A stretch of DNA of 35,786 nt from Streptomyces afghaniensis 772 (lineage in GTDB: Bacteria > Actinomycetota > Actinomycetes > Streptomycetales > Streptomycetaceae), in NCBI GenBank assembly GCA_000415505.1, contig KE354310.1, positions 1 through 35,786 of the forward strand, written 5' to 3'. The translations under genes and the position numbers were made by a program. The notes under the pieces were generated by a model. It saw nothing but the letters and a program-made list of their open reading frames with translations. It did no database searches and was not told the DNA's origin. Positions 17,343 to 24,808 of this stretch are shown one piece after another. Positions within the stretch are counted from its first letter, which is position 1. Each line of letters opens with the position of its first letter.

Positions 17343-17381
17343 CCGAACAACGTTCTATCAGCGAACGTCGTTCTTTCACAA
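17343..17381 (-). promoter_or_regulatory. Promoter with tandem-palindrome operator, site 1
   Basis: Leftward -35 TTGTGA (17376-17381) and -10 TAGAAC (17352-17357), 18-nt spacer. Overlapping them, 17343-17373 reads CCGAACA-N3-TTCTATC-N3-GAAC-N3-GTTC: two GAAC-N3-GTTC dyads (17345-17355 and 17363-17373), centres 18 bp apart. The same pattern recurs at 21906-21936 in the tetR/MFS promoter. Confidence 0.75.
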
Positions 17382-17462
17382 GTACGGCGTTCTGCGCAGG
17401 CCATCAGGAGCCGATCACGTTTCCCGGGGGCCTGCGAGGACGCTGGGGCGCTACCGCGACTA

Positions 17463-17492
17463 CCGCGAACCGCGCTGTTCCGCGGCTCGCGG
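17463..17492 (-). terminator. Terminator after the acyltransferase gene
   Basis: A 12-bp stem with one A-C mismatch (17463-17474 with 17481-17492), starting 8 nt past the leftward stop at 17501. It separates the P450-LLM-acyltransferase operon from the FAD hydroxylase promoter. Confidence 0.65.
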
Positions 17493-17500
17493 CAGGAGGG

Positions 17501-18709
17501 TCACCAACTGTGGGTCGGGGTGAGGCCCCACGCGTCGAGCTCCGCCTCGACCAGCCCGGCTCCGACCGAGACGCCGGCGGACTGGAAGCCGATCGACACC
17601 GTCCCGCCGGCCCTGAGGACGAAACAGTTCATCCGGCCGGGCGGCCCCCCGGCGCCCGAGACCGTGCGGAAGAGGACACCCAGGGCGGGACCGAAGACGT
17701 CCCTGGCCTCCGGCAGCATCTCGCCGGCGTTGGACAGCGCGGCGTCGGTCTGCGGATAGCCGGTGAGGTGCCGGCCGACCACCTCGGCGTACACCGCCTT
17801 GCTCAGCCGGCGGATGTGGGCCAGGTCGGTGTAACGCCCGCGCAGGCCGGCCAGCCGCAGGGTGGCGATCCCGACCATGTTGGAGGACTCCAGGTCGTCC
17901 GGCCGCCGGAAGCTCACGGGCAGCCCGACCGTGAACGGCCCGCCCGACTCGGTGGTGCCCCGCGCGGCGCGCAGGATGTTCGCGGTCATGGCGAGCATCA
18001 GCCCCGTCACGCTGCCCCCGCCGCTCTCCGCCACCCGCTCGGCGTCGGCGGCCGACACGGTGAAGGCGAGCCGGGAGCGGACGGGCGCCGCGCCGTCTGC
18101 CTGCCGTGAACGGCCGAGCAGCATCCGGGTTGCGGTGGCGGGCACCTCGGCGACCTTGCCGCGCAGCCGGGACAGCGCCAGCCGGGAGTACGTCCACATG
18201 CCTTCCGTCACCAGATCGGTGAGGTCCTCGACCAGCGACGGCTGCCCGGAGCGCCACTGCCGAGCGGTCTCCCGGGCGGCCAGTGTGGCCGCGCCGATGA
18301 GACCCTGGCCGTCGGTCAGCGCGTGCGAACCCACCAGGGACACCACGGACGTGCCGTCGCCGATGTGCGCCGCGCTCAGCACCCAGCCGCGGCCCGCATG
18401 GGCGTCGAGTTCGACCCGGCAGGCGGCGTCGGCCCAGTCCATCACCTCTTCCGGCGCGATCGTCCGAGGGGAGACACGCAGGGCGGAGCAGTCGGTGTGC
18501 CGCTCCCAGACCGGGCGGGCCAGCGGCAGCCGGGCGGTCCGCATCCGCCGGTTCAGCGGGCCCTGGGCCAGATTGGCGTGGAACTTCCGCAACGCTTCGG
18601 GAGCCGGCCGGCCCTGCACCCGCCAGAGCAGCTGCACCGGGGGGTCGATCTTCAGCTGTTGCATCAGTACATCGCCTCCGGTGAAGCGCTGCGATCCGGC
18701 CATGTTCAT
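17501..18709 (-). CDS. WS/DGAT-like O-acyltransferase
   Basis: A 402-aa member of the CoA-dependent acyltransferase superfamily (condensation domain, wax ester synthase/DGAT, PapA). The catalytic motif is SHALTDG (H129, D133, G134); the first histidine of the usual HHxxxDG is serine, but the essential second one is kept. The C-terminal half holds a VSGAGGPPGRMN segment resembling the NVPGP region of WS/DGAT proteins. A likely role is esterification of a polyketide hydroxyl with an acyl-CoA; donor and acceptor are unknown. ATG 18709 overlaps the LLM stop by 4 nt (ATGA), so translation is coupled. It is the last gene of the P450 operon. Confidence 0.75.
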   Translation of the reverse strand: MNMAGSQRFTGGDVLMQQLKIDPPVQLLWRVQGRPAPEALRKFHANLAQGPLNRRMRTARLPLARPVWERHTDCSALRVSPRTIAPEEVMDWADAACRVELDAHAGRGWVLSAAHIGDGTSVVSLVGSHALTDGQGLIGAATLAARETARQWRSGQPSLVEDLTDLVTEGMWTYSRLALSRLRGKVAEVPATATRMLLGRSRQADGAAPVRSRLAFTVSAADAERVAESGGGSVTGLMLAMTANILRAARGTTESGGPFTVGLPVSFRRPDDLESSNMVGIATLRLAGLRGRYTDLAHIRRLSKAVYAEVVGRHLTGYPQTDAALSNAGEMLPEARDVFGPALGVLFRTVSGAGGPPGRMNCFVLRAGGTVSIGFQSAGVSVGAGLVEAELDAWGLTPTHSW

Positions 18710-19713
18710 GTCGTCGTCCCCGTCTCCGGCGCGAGCCCGACCAGCGGGGCCAGCGTGCGCCCGGTCAGTGCGATGGCGTCCGGATCGTGCGCGTTGACGA
18801 GCATGTTGGCCATGAGCCCGTCGATGCCGTGGCACAGCACCCGCTCCTGGAGCTGCTCGGTGACCTCGGCCGGGGTGCCGACGAAGAACCGGTCGCTCGC
18901 CGCGGCCCGCTCGGAGTCCGTCAGTTCCGCCACGTTCACGCCCGACCTGGCCAGTGCCTCCTCCAGCAGCTTGCGGGCCCGGTCGCCGTCCTCGTCGATG
19001 ATCAGGGGCGTGGCGAAGCTGGTCTCCAGCGTCGCCGGGTCCCGGCCGGCCTCGGCGCACCGCGTCCGCAGTGCCGCCATCTTCCGCGGCAGCTCGGAAG
19101 TGGTGCAGATGATGTTGAGGTGGTCGGCGTGCCGGGCGGCGAAGGCGAACGTCTTCTTCTCGCCCCCGCCTCCGATCAGCAGCGGCAGGTCCTCCCGGAG
19201 CCGGGGCTCGTTGATGGCACCCTCGGCGCGGAACCAGCGCCCCTCGACTCGCGGCCGCGCCCCGCGCAGCATCGGGACGACGACGCCGAGCGCCTCCTCG
19301 AACCGGCCGAAACGCTCGGCGACGGTACCGAACTCGTAGCCGTACTCGCGGTGTTCCTGCTCATGCCAGCCGGCGCCGACGCCGAGCACGGCGCGCCCCT
19401 GGCTGATCACGTCGAGCGTGGTGACCATCTTGGCCAGCAGGGCGGGATTGCGGTAGCCGATGCCGGTCACCATGGTCGACAGCTGCACACGGCCGGTGGC
19501 CGCCGCCAGCGCCCCGAGCAGGGTGTACGCCTCCAGCATCGGGCCGTCGGGCGGCCCGATCAGCGGCGGCTGGTAGAAGTGGTCCATCGTCGTGACCAGG
19601 TCGAACCCGGCGTCCTCCGCGGCGCGCACCTGGTCGACCAGTGCGGGGAAGAGACCGGTGACCGTCTCCGTGTGATGGAAGTACGGGATGTGATAGCCGA
19701 GACGTATGCTCAC
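18706..19713 (-). CDS. LLM-class (F420-type) oxidoreductase
   Basis: A 335-aa luciferase-like TIM-barrel oxidoreductase. Family segments: LGYHIPYFHHTETVTG at the N-terminus, AEDAGFDLVTTMDHFYQPP (about 30-48), LGALAAATGRVQLSTMVTGIGYRNPALLAKM and RAVLGVGAGWHEQEHREYGYEF. Actinobacterial proteins of this subtype mostly use F420; FMN cannot be excluded. It could reduce a double bond or carry out a flavin-type oxidation of the polyketide. GTG 19713 is the start: its ribosome site (TAGGAGA) is formed from the P450 stop codon itself, 11 nt upstream. The 3' end overlaps the acyltransferase start (ATGA). Confidence 0.88.
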   Translation of the reverse strand: MSIRLGYHIPYFHHTETVTGLFPALVDQVRAAEDAGFDLVTTMDHFYQPPLIGPPDGPMLEAYTLLGALAAATGRVQLSTMVTGIGYRNPALLAKMVTTLDVISQGRAVLGVGAGWHEQEHREYGYEFGTVAERFGRFEEALGVVVPMLRGARPRVEGRWFRAEGAINEPRLREDLPLLIGGGGEKKTFAFAARHADHLNIICTTSELPRKMAALRTRCAEAGRDPATLETSFATPLIIDEDGDRARKLLEEALARSGVNVAELTDSERAAASDRFFVGTPAEVTEQLQERVLCHGIDGLMANMLVNAHDPDAIALTGRTLAPLVGLAPETGTTT

Positions 19714-19724
19714 GTGCTGGTCTC

Positions 19725-20951
19725 CTACCAGGTGACGGGAAGTTCGACGGGGCCGAAGAACTGGCCGAAGTACTTGTAGGGCAGGGCGCCGGGTTCCACG
19801 GCGAGCCGCAGGTCCGGGACGCGGTGGAAGAGGCGGTCGAGGACCACCTGGAGCTCGGTGCGCACGATGTTCTGGCCGAGGCACTGGTGCGCCCCGTAGC
19901 CGAACGCGACATGCCGGGTGCCCGAGGCTCGCCCGATGTCGAAGCGGTCGGGGTCGGGGAAGGCGTCGGCGTCGCGGTTCGCCGGCAGGGTGGGAATGAT
20001 GACCCCGTCGCCCGCGCGGATGCGTACGCCGCCGATCTCCACGTCCTCCAGGGCCAGCCTGAGCGGCCCGGTGTCGGTGATCGACAGGAAGCGCAGGAGC
20101 TCCTCGACCGCGGCCGGCGTGCGGGCCGGATCGGTGGTGAGCTCCTTCAGCTGCTCCGGGTCGGCCAGCAGGGTGAGCACCGACAGCGAGATCATCGCGG
20201 CGCTGGAGGCGTGTCCGGCGATCTGCAGGAGCTGCACGAGGCTGGCAAGTTCGAAACGGTCGGCGGCACCTCCGTGCTCCCGGCGGGACCGCTCGATCTG
20301 ACGGCTGAGGAAGTCGTCGGCCGGATTCTCCTCCTTGGCCGCGATGACCCGGTCGAGGTGGGCGTGCAGGGCCTCGGCGGCGGCCCGCTGCTCGTCCTCG
20401 GTCCGGGCCTCGCGCAGCATCTTCCCCGTGTTGCGCTCGATGGTGTCGAGGTCGTCCGCCGGAACACCCAGGAACGCCTCGAGCACCAGTGTGGGTACGG
20501 GGCCCGCGAGGTGCGCGACGAGGTCGACCGGCCGGTCCGGCTGCTCCAGCATCCGGTCGATCGCCGTGTCGACGATGCGCTCGATCCGCGGCTTCATGGC
20601 GTTGATCTTGCGCACGGAGAACTCCCCGAGGACCGCGCGGCGGGCCCGGGAGTGCTCGGCTCCGTCCATGTTCACCAGGAACGGCGAGAAATAGGTCAGC
20701 GCCTTGAGCCCGCCCGGAGAAAGTTCGGGAAATCCGGGCCGAAGTTTCTCGGAGCTGAAACGGGCGTCGGAAAGCACCGCTCGGGCGTCTTCGTTCTTGG
20801 TGATGAGCCAGGCGCGGCGCCCGTCGGACATGCGGACCTGGTGCACCCGGCCGCCCGCCTCGTCCAGTTTCCGATACGTCTCCGGAACGCTGAACGGGCA
20901 GGTGCGGAGTATGGGAAATTCCGGAGCGGCGTCCGCTGCGATCTCATTCAT
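19725..20951 (-). CDS. Cytochrome P450 with atypical I-helix
   Basis: A 408-aa bacterial P450. The heme-binding loop FGYGAHQCLGQN places the cysteine ligand at C357; the K-helix ExxR is EELLR. The I-helix oxygen-activation motif is unusual: residues 245-250 read AGHASS where most relatives have AGHETT, so the acid is replaced by A248 and the threonine by S249. Loss of the acid is seen in some P450s with substrate-assisted or radical-coupling chemistry. ATG 20951 is preceded by AAGGGA. It is the first gene of a P450-LLM-acyltransferase operon, with direct CTGAC repeats upstream at 21014-21033. Redox partners are not encoded nearby. Confidence 0.92.
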   Translation of the reverse strand: MNEIAADAAPEFPILRTCPFSVPETYRKLDEAGGRVHQVRMSDGRRAWLITKNEDARAVLSDARFSSEKLRPGFPELSPGGLKALTYFSPFLVNMDGAEHSRARRAVLGEFSVRKINAMKPRIERIVDTAIDRMLEQPDRPVDLVAHLAGPVPTLVLEAFLGVPADDLDTIERNTGKMLREARTEDEQRAAAEALHAHLDRVIAAKEENPADDFLSRQIERSRREHGGAADRFELASLVQLLQIAGHASSAAMISLSVLTLLADPEQLKELTTDPARTPAAVEELLRFLSITDTGPLRLALEDVEIGGVRIRAGDGVIIPTLPANRDADAFPDPDRFDIGRASGTRHVAFGYGAHQCLGQNIVRTELQVVLDRLFHRVPDLRLAVEPGALPYKYFGQFFGPVELPVTW

Positions 20952-21013
20952 GACAATTCCCTTGGGTATGCCGAGGGGGGATGACATGAACGGTAGCGCG
21001 GCGAATTTTCCCT

Positions 21014-21033
21014 CAGGGTCAGACCAGAGTCAG
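21014..21033 (-). promoter_or_regulatory. Direct repeats upstream of the P450 operon
   Basis: Reading leftward, CTGACTCTG (21033-21025) and CTGACCCTG (21022-21014) are direct repeats with an 11-bp period, 63 nt before the P450 start. TACCGT (20990-20995) could be the -10. The 11-bp period is typical of OmpR/SARP-type DNA binding. Confidence 0.5.
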
Positions 21034-21088
21034 CTCTTTGTTAATTCTGAATCTGGGAAACTGCAGGGAATCGGTGACGGAAAAGCCG

Positions 21089-21118
21089 GCCCCGGATTGC
21101 GGCTGCGGAGGCCGGGGC
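21089..21118 (-). terminator. Possible terminator after the cluster tetR gene
   Basis: A 7-bp GC stem (21089-21095 with 21112-21118) with a 16-nt loop, 8 nt past the leftward stop at 21126. Confidence 0.4.
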
Positions 21119-21125
21119 GGGGCGG

Positions 21126-21830
21126 TCAGTCCGTGACGAACGTCGCCAGCCCGGAGATCAGCATGTCCAGGCCCAGTTCGAACCTGCCGTCGCTGTCGGT
21201 GTCCAGCATGACGTCCACGTTGCCGACGATGGACGGGAACCGGTCCGCGGGCAGGGACGCGAAGTAGTCGCGGACGGGATCGATCCAGTCGGCCAGGTCC
21301 TTGTTCGCCAGGCGCCAGCCCTCGTAGACGTCGGCCGTCGTGTACAGGGTGAGCCGGTGCAGGGCCCAGGCCGCGATCTTCGGGGGGACGCCCACGTTCA
21401 GCAGTACCGACAGCAGCCGCTCGGTGATCGCCACGCCGATTGCGGTGGGCGGGAAGGCCGCGAAGTTGTAGAGGGCGATGTCGCCGTGGGCGGACAGTAC
21501 GCGCTGCATCTTCGTGTAGTGCGCCTTGAGGTCCGCGTCCCACTGCCCGGTGACCTCCGGGACGCCCACCTCCTTCATCACCCGCTCCAGCACCAGGAGC
21601 AGCAGCTCCTCGCGGTTGCGCACGTGCGCGTACAGGCTGGACGCGACCACGCCCAGGTCGCCGGCGATCCGGCGCATGGTGACCGCGCCACTGCCCTCCG
21701 TGTCGACGACCGCGAGCGCGGCGTCGACGATCCGCTCCGCCGTGAGCGGAGCGCGCTGGGGAACCTCGGTCTTCCGGCGCACCTCCCATGGCGGGAGGGG
21801 CACCTCGGCGGAGTTCGACTTCTGACGCAT
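21126..21830 (-). CDS. TetR-family repressor of the polyketide cluster
   Basis: A 234-aa TetR-type repressor. The helix-turn-helix is at residues about 47-70 (VTMRRIAGDLGVVASSLYAHVRNREELL), preceded by a basic arm; the C-terminal domain resembles the tetracycline-repressor-like ligand domain (RVLSAHGDIALYNFAAFPPTAIGV). It is divergent from an EmrB/QacA-type exporter, the classic arrangement for a product-sensing repressor. The intergenic promoters overlap a 31-bp dyad element (21906-21936) that is repeated at the FAD hydroxylase promoter, so it probably represses itself, the exporter and the hydroxylase operon. ATG 21830 is used; a GTG immediately upstream is possible. Confidence 0.88.
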   Translation of the reverse strand: MRQKSNSAEVPLPPWEVRRKTEVPQRAPLTAERIVDAALAVVDTEGSGAVTMRRIAGDLGVVASSLYAHVRNREELLLLVLERVMKEVGVPEVTGQWDADLKAHYTKMQRVLSAHGDIALYNFAAFPPTAIGVAITERLLSVLLNVGVPPKIAAWALHRLTLYTTADVYEGWRLANKDLADWIDPVRDYFASLPADRFPSIVGNVDVMLDTDSDGRFELGLDMLISGLATFVTD

Positions 21831-21899
21831 CACGGAGACCTTACCGGTGAGGAGGCGCCCGAGGGCGCGGGGTCGGATCGGGGTTGGTTCAGATTTGGG

Positions 21900-21944
21900 T
21901 TGACGCCGAACATGATTCTATCGTAGAACAGTGTTCGTTTACAG
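21900..21944. promoter_or_regulatory. Divergent tetR/MFS promoters with operator, site 2
   Basis: The operator at 21906-21936 reads CCGAACA-N3-TTCTATC-N3-GAAC-N3-GTTC, matching site 1 at all 22 fixed positions. Leftward tetR promoter: -35 CTGTAA (21939-21944), 18 nt, -10 TAGAAT (21915-21920), the same geometry as site 1. Rightward MFS promoter: -35 TTGACG (21900-21905), 18 nt, -10 TAGAAC (21924-21929). Both would be blocked by a repressor bound here. Confidence 0.75.
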
Positions 21945-22079
21945 GTACGTGTTCGGCCAAAGGAAACGGTGTTTCCGCAACGTACGTCGTTCATCCCCGC
22001 AGTCGCCTGCGACGTCGTCACGCATCACTGGCTGCCCTGCCGACGGCACTGTCAGCTGTCCCGACCCCAGGAGGTCAGC

Positions 22080-23543
22080 ATGTCCACCACCGAAATGCCG
22101 CAGGCCGTGGCCTTGCCGGACGGTCCTGCGTTCTCTGCCAGGCGGGCTTGGGCGGCCGTCGGCATCATCCTCGTCGGCGAGGTCATGGATCTGCTCGACT
22201 CCCTGGTCACGACCATCGCGGGACCCACGATCACGCGTGACATGGGCGGCTCGCAGGAGTTCATCCAGTGGCTCGCGGCCGGCTACACCATCGCCATGGC
22301 CGCCGGACTGCTCATCGGCGGGCGGCTCGGCGACAAGTACGGGCGCAAGAACCTCTTCCTGACCGGCCTGGCCGGCTTCACCGTGACCTCGCTGGTCTCG
22401 GCGCTGGCGACCAACCCGGAGACCCTGATCACCGCCCGGGTCCTGCAGGGCCTGCTGGGCGCGCTGATGGTGCCGCAGGCGCTCGGCATCATCAGGAGCC
22501 TCTTTCCGCCGGACAAGGTCGGCATGGCCTTCGGGGTGACCGGGCCCGTGATGGCGCTGTCCGGTGTGGCCGGGCCGATCGTGGCGGGCTGGCTGGTCGA
22601 CGCGGACTACTTCGGCTGGAGCTGGCGGATGATCTTCGCCGTCAACGTACCGGTCGGTGTTCTCGCCCTGGTGGCCGGGCTCGTCCTGCTGCCCAGGTCG
22701 CAGCGGCAGCGGGACCTCAGGATCGACCTGGTCGGGGCGGTGATCGCCGCGGCCGGGATGGCCGCCGTGATCTTCCCGCTCGTGCAGGGGCGTGAGCTCG
22801 GCTGGCCGTGGTGGGTGTTCCTGCTGCTGGCCGCCGGCATCGGCACTCTCGCCGGCTTCGTCCGCCACCAGTACCACCGGGCGGACAAGGGCCTGCCGAC
22901 GCTCGTCCTTCCCTCACTGTTCAGGAAGAAGGCCTTCGTCTCCGGGCTGTTCATCGGCATCCTCTTCTTCAGCGTCATGATGGGCGGGGCGCTGCTGTTC
23001 GGCCTCTTCTTCCAGCTCGGTCTCGGGATGAGTCCGCTGAAGGCGGGCCTCGCCACGATCGCGCAGGCGGCGGGCATGGTGCTCGGGTTCGGGTTCTCCC
23101 AGGCGCTCGGGATGGCGCGACGGACCATGTTCATCGGGTTCGCCGCCACCGCCGTCGGCCTGCTGGCCGCGCTGGGCACGATCGCCGTGCAGGACGATCC
23201 GGTGAACGCCTGGTGGCTCTCGCCCGCCCTCGCGGTGCTCGGTGTCGGTTCCGGGCTCGCCATCGCGCCGTTCTTCGACATCGTGCTCTCGGGCGTCGAC
23301 GAGAGGGAGACCGGCTCGGCGTCGGGCACCCTGACCTCCGCACAGCAGGTGGGCAACGCGCTCGGCGCCTCCGTACTCGGCACGGTCTTCTTCTCCGTCC
23401 TGAACGGGCGGCGCGGAGAGGGGGCGTCGGCCTTCACGGCGGCGACCTCGGCGGCTCTTCTGGTGGCTCTCGCGCTCGTCGCGGGCGCCGCGCTGTGCAC
23501 CCGGTGGCTGCCCGAGCGGGCGGTACGGCCCGCGGAGGAGTGA
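22080..23543 (+). CDS. MFS exporter, DHA2 (EmrB/QacA) type, 14 TM
   Basis: A 487-aa major facilitator drug:proton antiporter with about 14 membrane helices. Motifs: helix-1 VMDLLDSLVTTIAGPTI, motif A GGRLGDKYGRKNLF (residues about 80-93), and the helix-5 antiporter motif GVTGPVMALSGVAGPIVAGWL (about 151-171). It is the likely self-resistance/efflux pump for the cluster product. AGGAGG (22069-22074) lies 5 nt before ATG 22080. The gene is divergent from tetR and has a ~140-nt leader from the predicted promoter. Confidence 0.9.
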   Translation: MSTTEMPQAVALPDGPAFSARRAWAAVGIILVGEVMDLLDSLVTTIAGPTITRDMGGSQEFIQWLAAGYTIAMAAGLLIGGRLGDKYGRKNLFLTGLAGFTVTSLVSALATNPETLITARVLQGLLGALMVPQALGIIRSLFPPDKVGMAFGVTGPVMALSGVAGPIVAGWLVDADYFGWSWRMIFAVNVPVGVLALVAGLVLLPRSQRQRDLRIDLVGAVIAAAGMAAVIFPLVQGRELGWPWWVFLLLAAGIGTLAGFVRHQYHRADKGLPTLVLPSLFRKKAFVSGLFIGILFFSVMMGGALLFGLFFQLGLGMSPLKAGLATIAQAAGMVLGFGFSQALGMARRTMFIGFAATAVGLLAALGTIAVQDDPVNAWWLSPALAVLGVGSGLAIAPFFDIVLSGVDERETGSASGTLTSAQQVGNALGASVLGTVFFSVLNGRRGEGASAFTAATSAALLVALALVAGAALCTRWLPERAVRPAEE

Positions 23544-23909
23544 CGGCCCGGCCCGCCGCAGCGAATGCGCAGGCACCTTCTCGTTACGGTGCGGTATTGA
23601 ACGCGTTAAATCGCGCCACACCGAATGAATTCAGCCACGCGGCAGGCTTCTCTGTGGCATTCGATACTTCATGATCGACGGTCTACCGGCTCGGATGCCT
23701 GCGTGTTAGCGTGACGGGCGAAATTCCTGGCGGATCCCTTCAGAACCACACGAAAGAAAGCTCTTACCAGGACCTCGGAGTACCTGCCTGGTTCGCCGCG
23801 GTCGGCAATGAAGCCGCCGTGAGTTCCGACCGGCAAATCCTGATCGACTTCTGCGAGAAGAAGATCAGGACGTCTCCTGTCGCACATCCATGATCATGGG
23901 GGTAGATGG
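23544..23909 (+). other. 366-bp intergenic region between exporter and regulator
   Basis: No confident gene. A 60-codon frame opens at GTG 23711 and ends at 23893 (MTGEIPGGSLQNH... to ...TSPVAHP) but has no clear ribosome site and codon use poorer in third-position G/C than the neighbours. The region is relatively AT-rich (for example around 23595-23680), as expected for the promoter and leader of the OmpR-like regulator. No hairpin terminator, CTGAC repeat or GAAC-N3-GTTC element was seen. Confidence 0.5.
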
Positions 23910-24716
23910 ATGGAAAAGCGTACTGAGATATCGGAAAGTGACATACTCACGGTTGCTGCCGGCGGGGCCGAGCGGCAGCGGTACCGCGGAGGCGTCGGCG
24001 TACTGCCGACGCGGCCCCTCCCGGTCTCGTTCCCGGCCTTCGACACCTGGCAGGTGCTCCTCGTCGAGAGCGAGCAGCGGCAGCAGGAACTGCTCAGACA
24101 GGCACTGGGCCGGCACGTGCACCAGGTGACCTGCGTCGACACGGGTGCCAAGGCGCTCGACGTCTACGACCAGGCGGACGTGGTGCTGCTGGGTCCCGAC
24201 CTCCCCGACATCGACGGGCTGGAGGTGTGCCGGGCGATCCGGGTCAGCTGCGACATCCCGATCATCGTCATCACGGACCGCTCGTCCGAGTTGGACTGTG
24301 TGCTGGCCCTCCAGGCCGGGGCCGACGACTACGTGGTCCAGCCGTACGGATTCCGGGAACTCATGGCCCGGATAGACGCGGTGATGCGACGGGCGACACC
24401 ACGCCGGCAGGGCGAGCACGTCATCGAGCACGGCCCGTTGCGGATCGACACGCTCACCCGTGAAGTGCGGCTGGACAATCGGGTGATCCCGATGAGCCGC
24501 AAGGAATTCGACCTGCTTCACCTGCTCGCGGTCAATCCCGACAGTGTCGTCTCGCGCGAGCACATCATGCGCCAGGTCTGGGAGAACTCCTGGTCCCGCC
24601 GTACGGTCGACACGCATGTCAGCAGCATCCGCCAAAAACTCGGTGGAAAGTCCTGGATTCTCACCGTGCGCGGCGTCGGCTTCCGCATCGGGCGGGGTGT
24701 ACCCATGATGCCGTAA
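23910..24716 (+). CDS. Atypical OmpR-type response regulator (JadR1-like)
   Basis: A 268-aa regulator with a 45-residue N-terminal extension, a receiver domain (about 46-162) and an OmpR winged helix (about 170-262, ending VRGVGFRIGRG). The receiver has lost its phosphorylation site: the acceptor Asp is G95 (VVLLGPDLPDIDG), the conserved Lys is Q144 (DDYVVQPYGF) and the acidic pair is E53-S54; T122 remains. Such degenerate receivers are known in antibiotic regulators, the model being JadR1, which binds the end product instead of being phosphorylated. No sensor kinase is nearby. ATG 23910 has GGGGG 7 nt upstream. It is likely the activator of the PKS operon, possibly acting at the CTGAC repeats. 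Confidence 0.9.
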   Translation: MEKRTEISESDILTVAAGGAERQRYRGGVGVLPTRPLPVSFPAFDTWQVLLVESEQRQQELLRQALGRHVHQVTCVDTGAKALDVYDQADVVLLGPDLPDIDGLEVCRAIRVSCDIPIIVITDRSSELDCVLALQAGADDYVVQPYGFRELMARIDAVMRRATPRRQGEHVIEHGPLRIDTLTREVRLDNRVIPMSRKEFDLLHLLAVNPDSVVSREHIMRQVWENSWSRRTVDTHVSSIRQKLGGKSWILTVRGVGFRIGRGVPMMP

Positions 24717-24748
24717 AGAGAGAGGAAAAAGAAAGAAAAGAATTCACC

Positions 24749-24789
24749 GGCCGCCGCCGCAGCTCTCCCAGCTGCGGCGGCGGCCTTTT
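24749..24789 (+). terminator. Strong intrinsic terminator after the regulator gene
   Basis: Perfect 16-bp stem (24749-24764 with 24770-24785), loop CTCCC, followed by TTTT (24786-24789). This insulates the regulator gene from the PKS operon. Confidence 0.92.
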
Positions 24790-24808
24790 CGTGCCCTGAG
24801 CTGCCCGT

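Noticed and set aside
17345-17373. GAAC...GTTC dyads as LexA (SOS) boxes
   Set aside because: The actinobacterial LexA box has a 4-nt spacer (GAAC-N4-GTTC). These have 3 nt, occur in pairs, and coincide with cluster promoters next to a TetR gene.
23711-23893. 60-aa frame between the exporter and the OmpR-like regulator
   Set aside because: GTG start without a clear ribosome site, poorer third-position G/C bias than its neighbours and no recognised family; left as part of the intergenic region.
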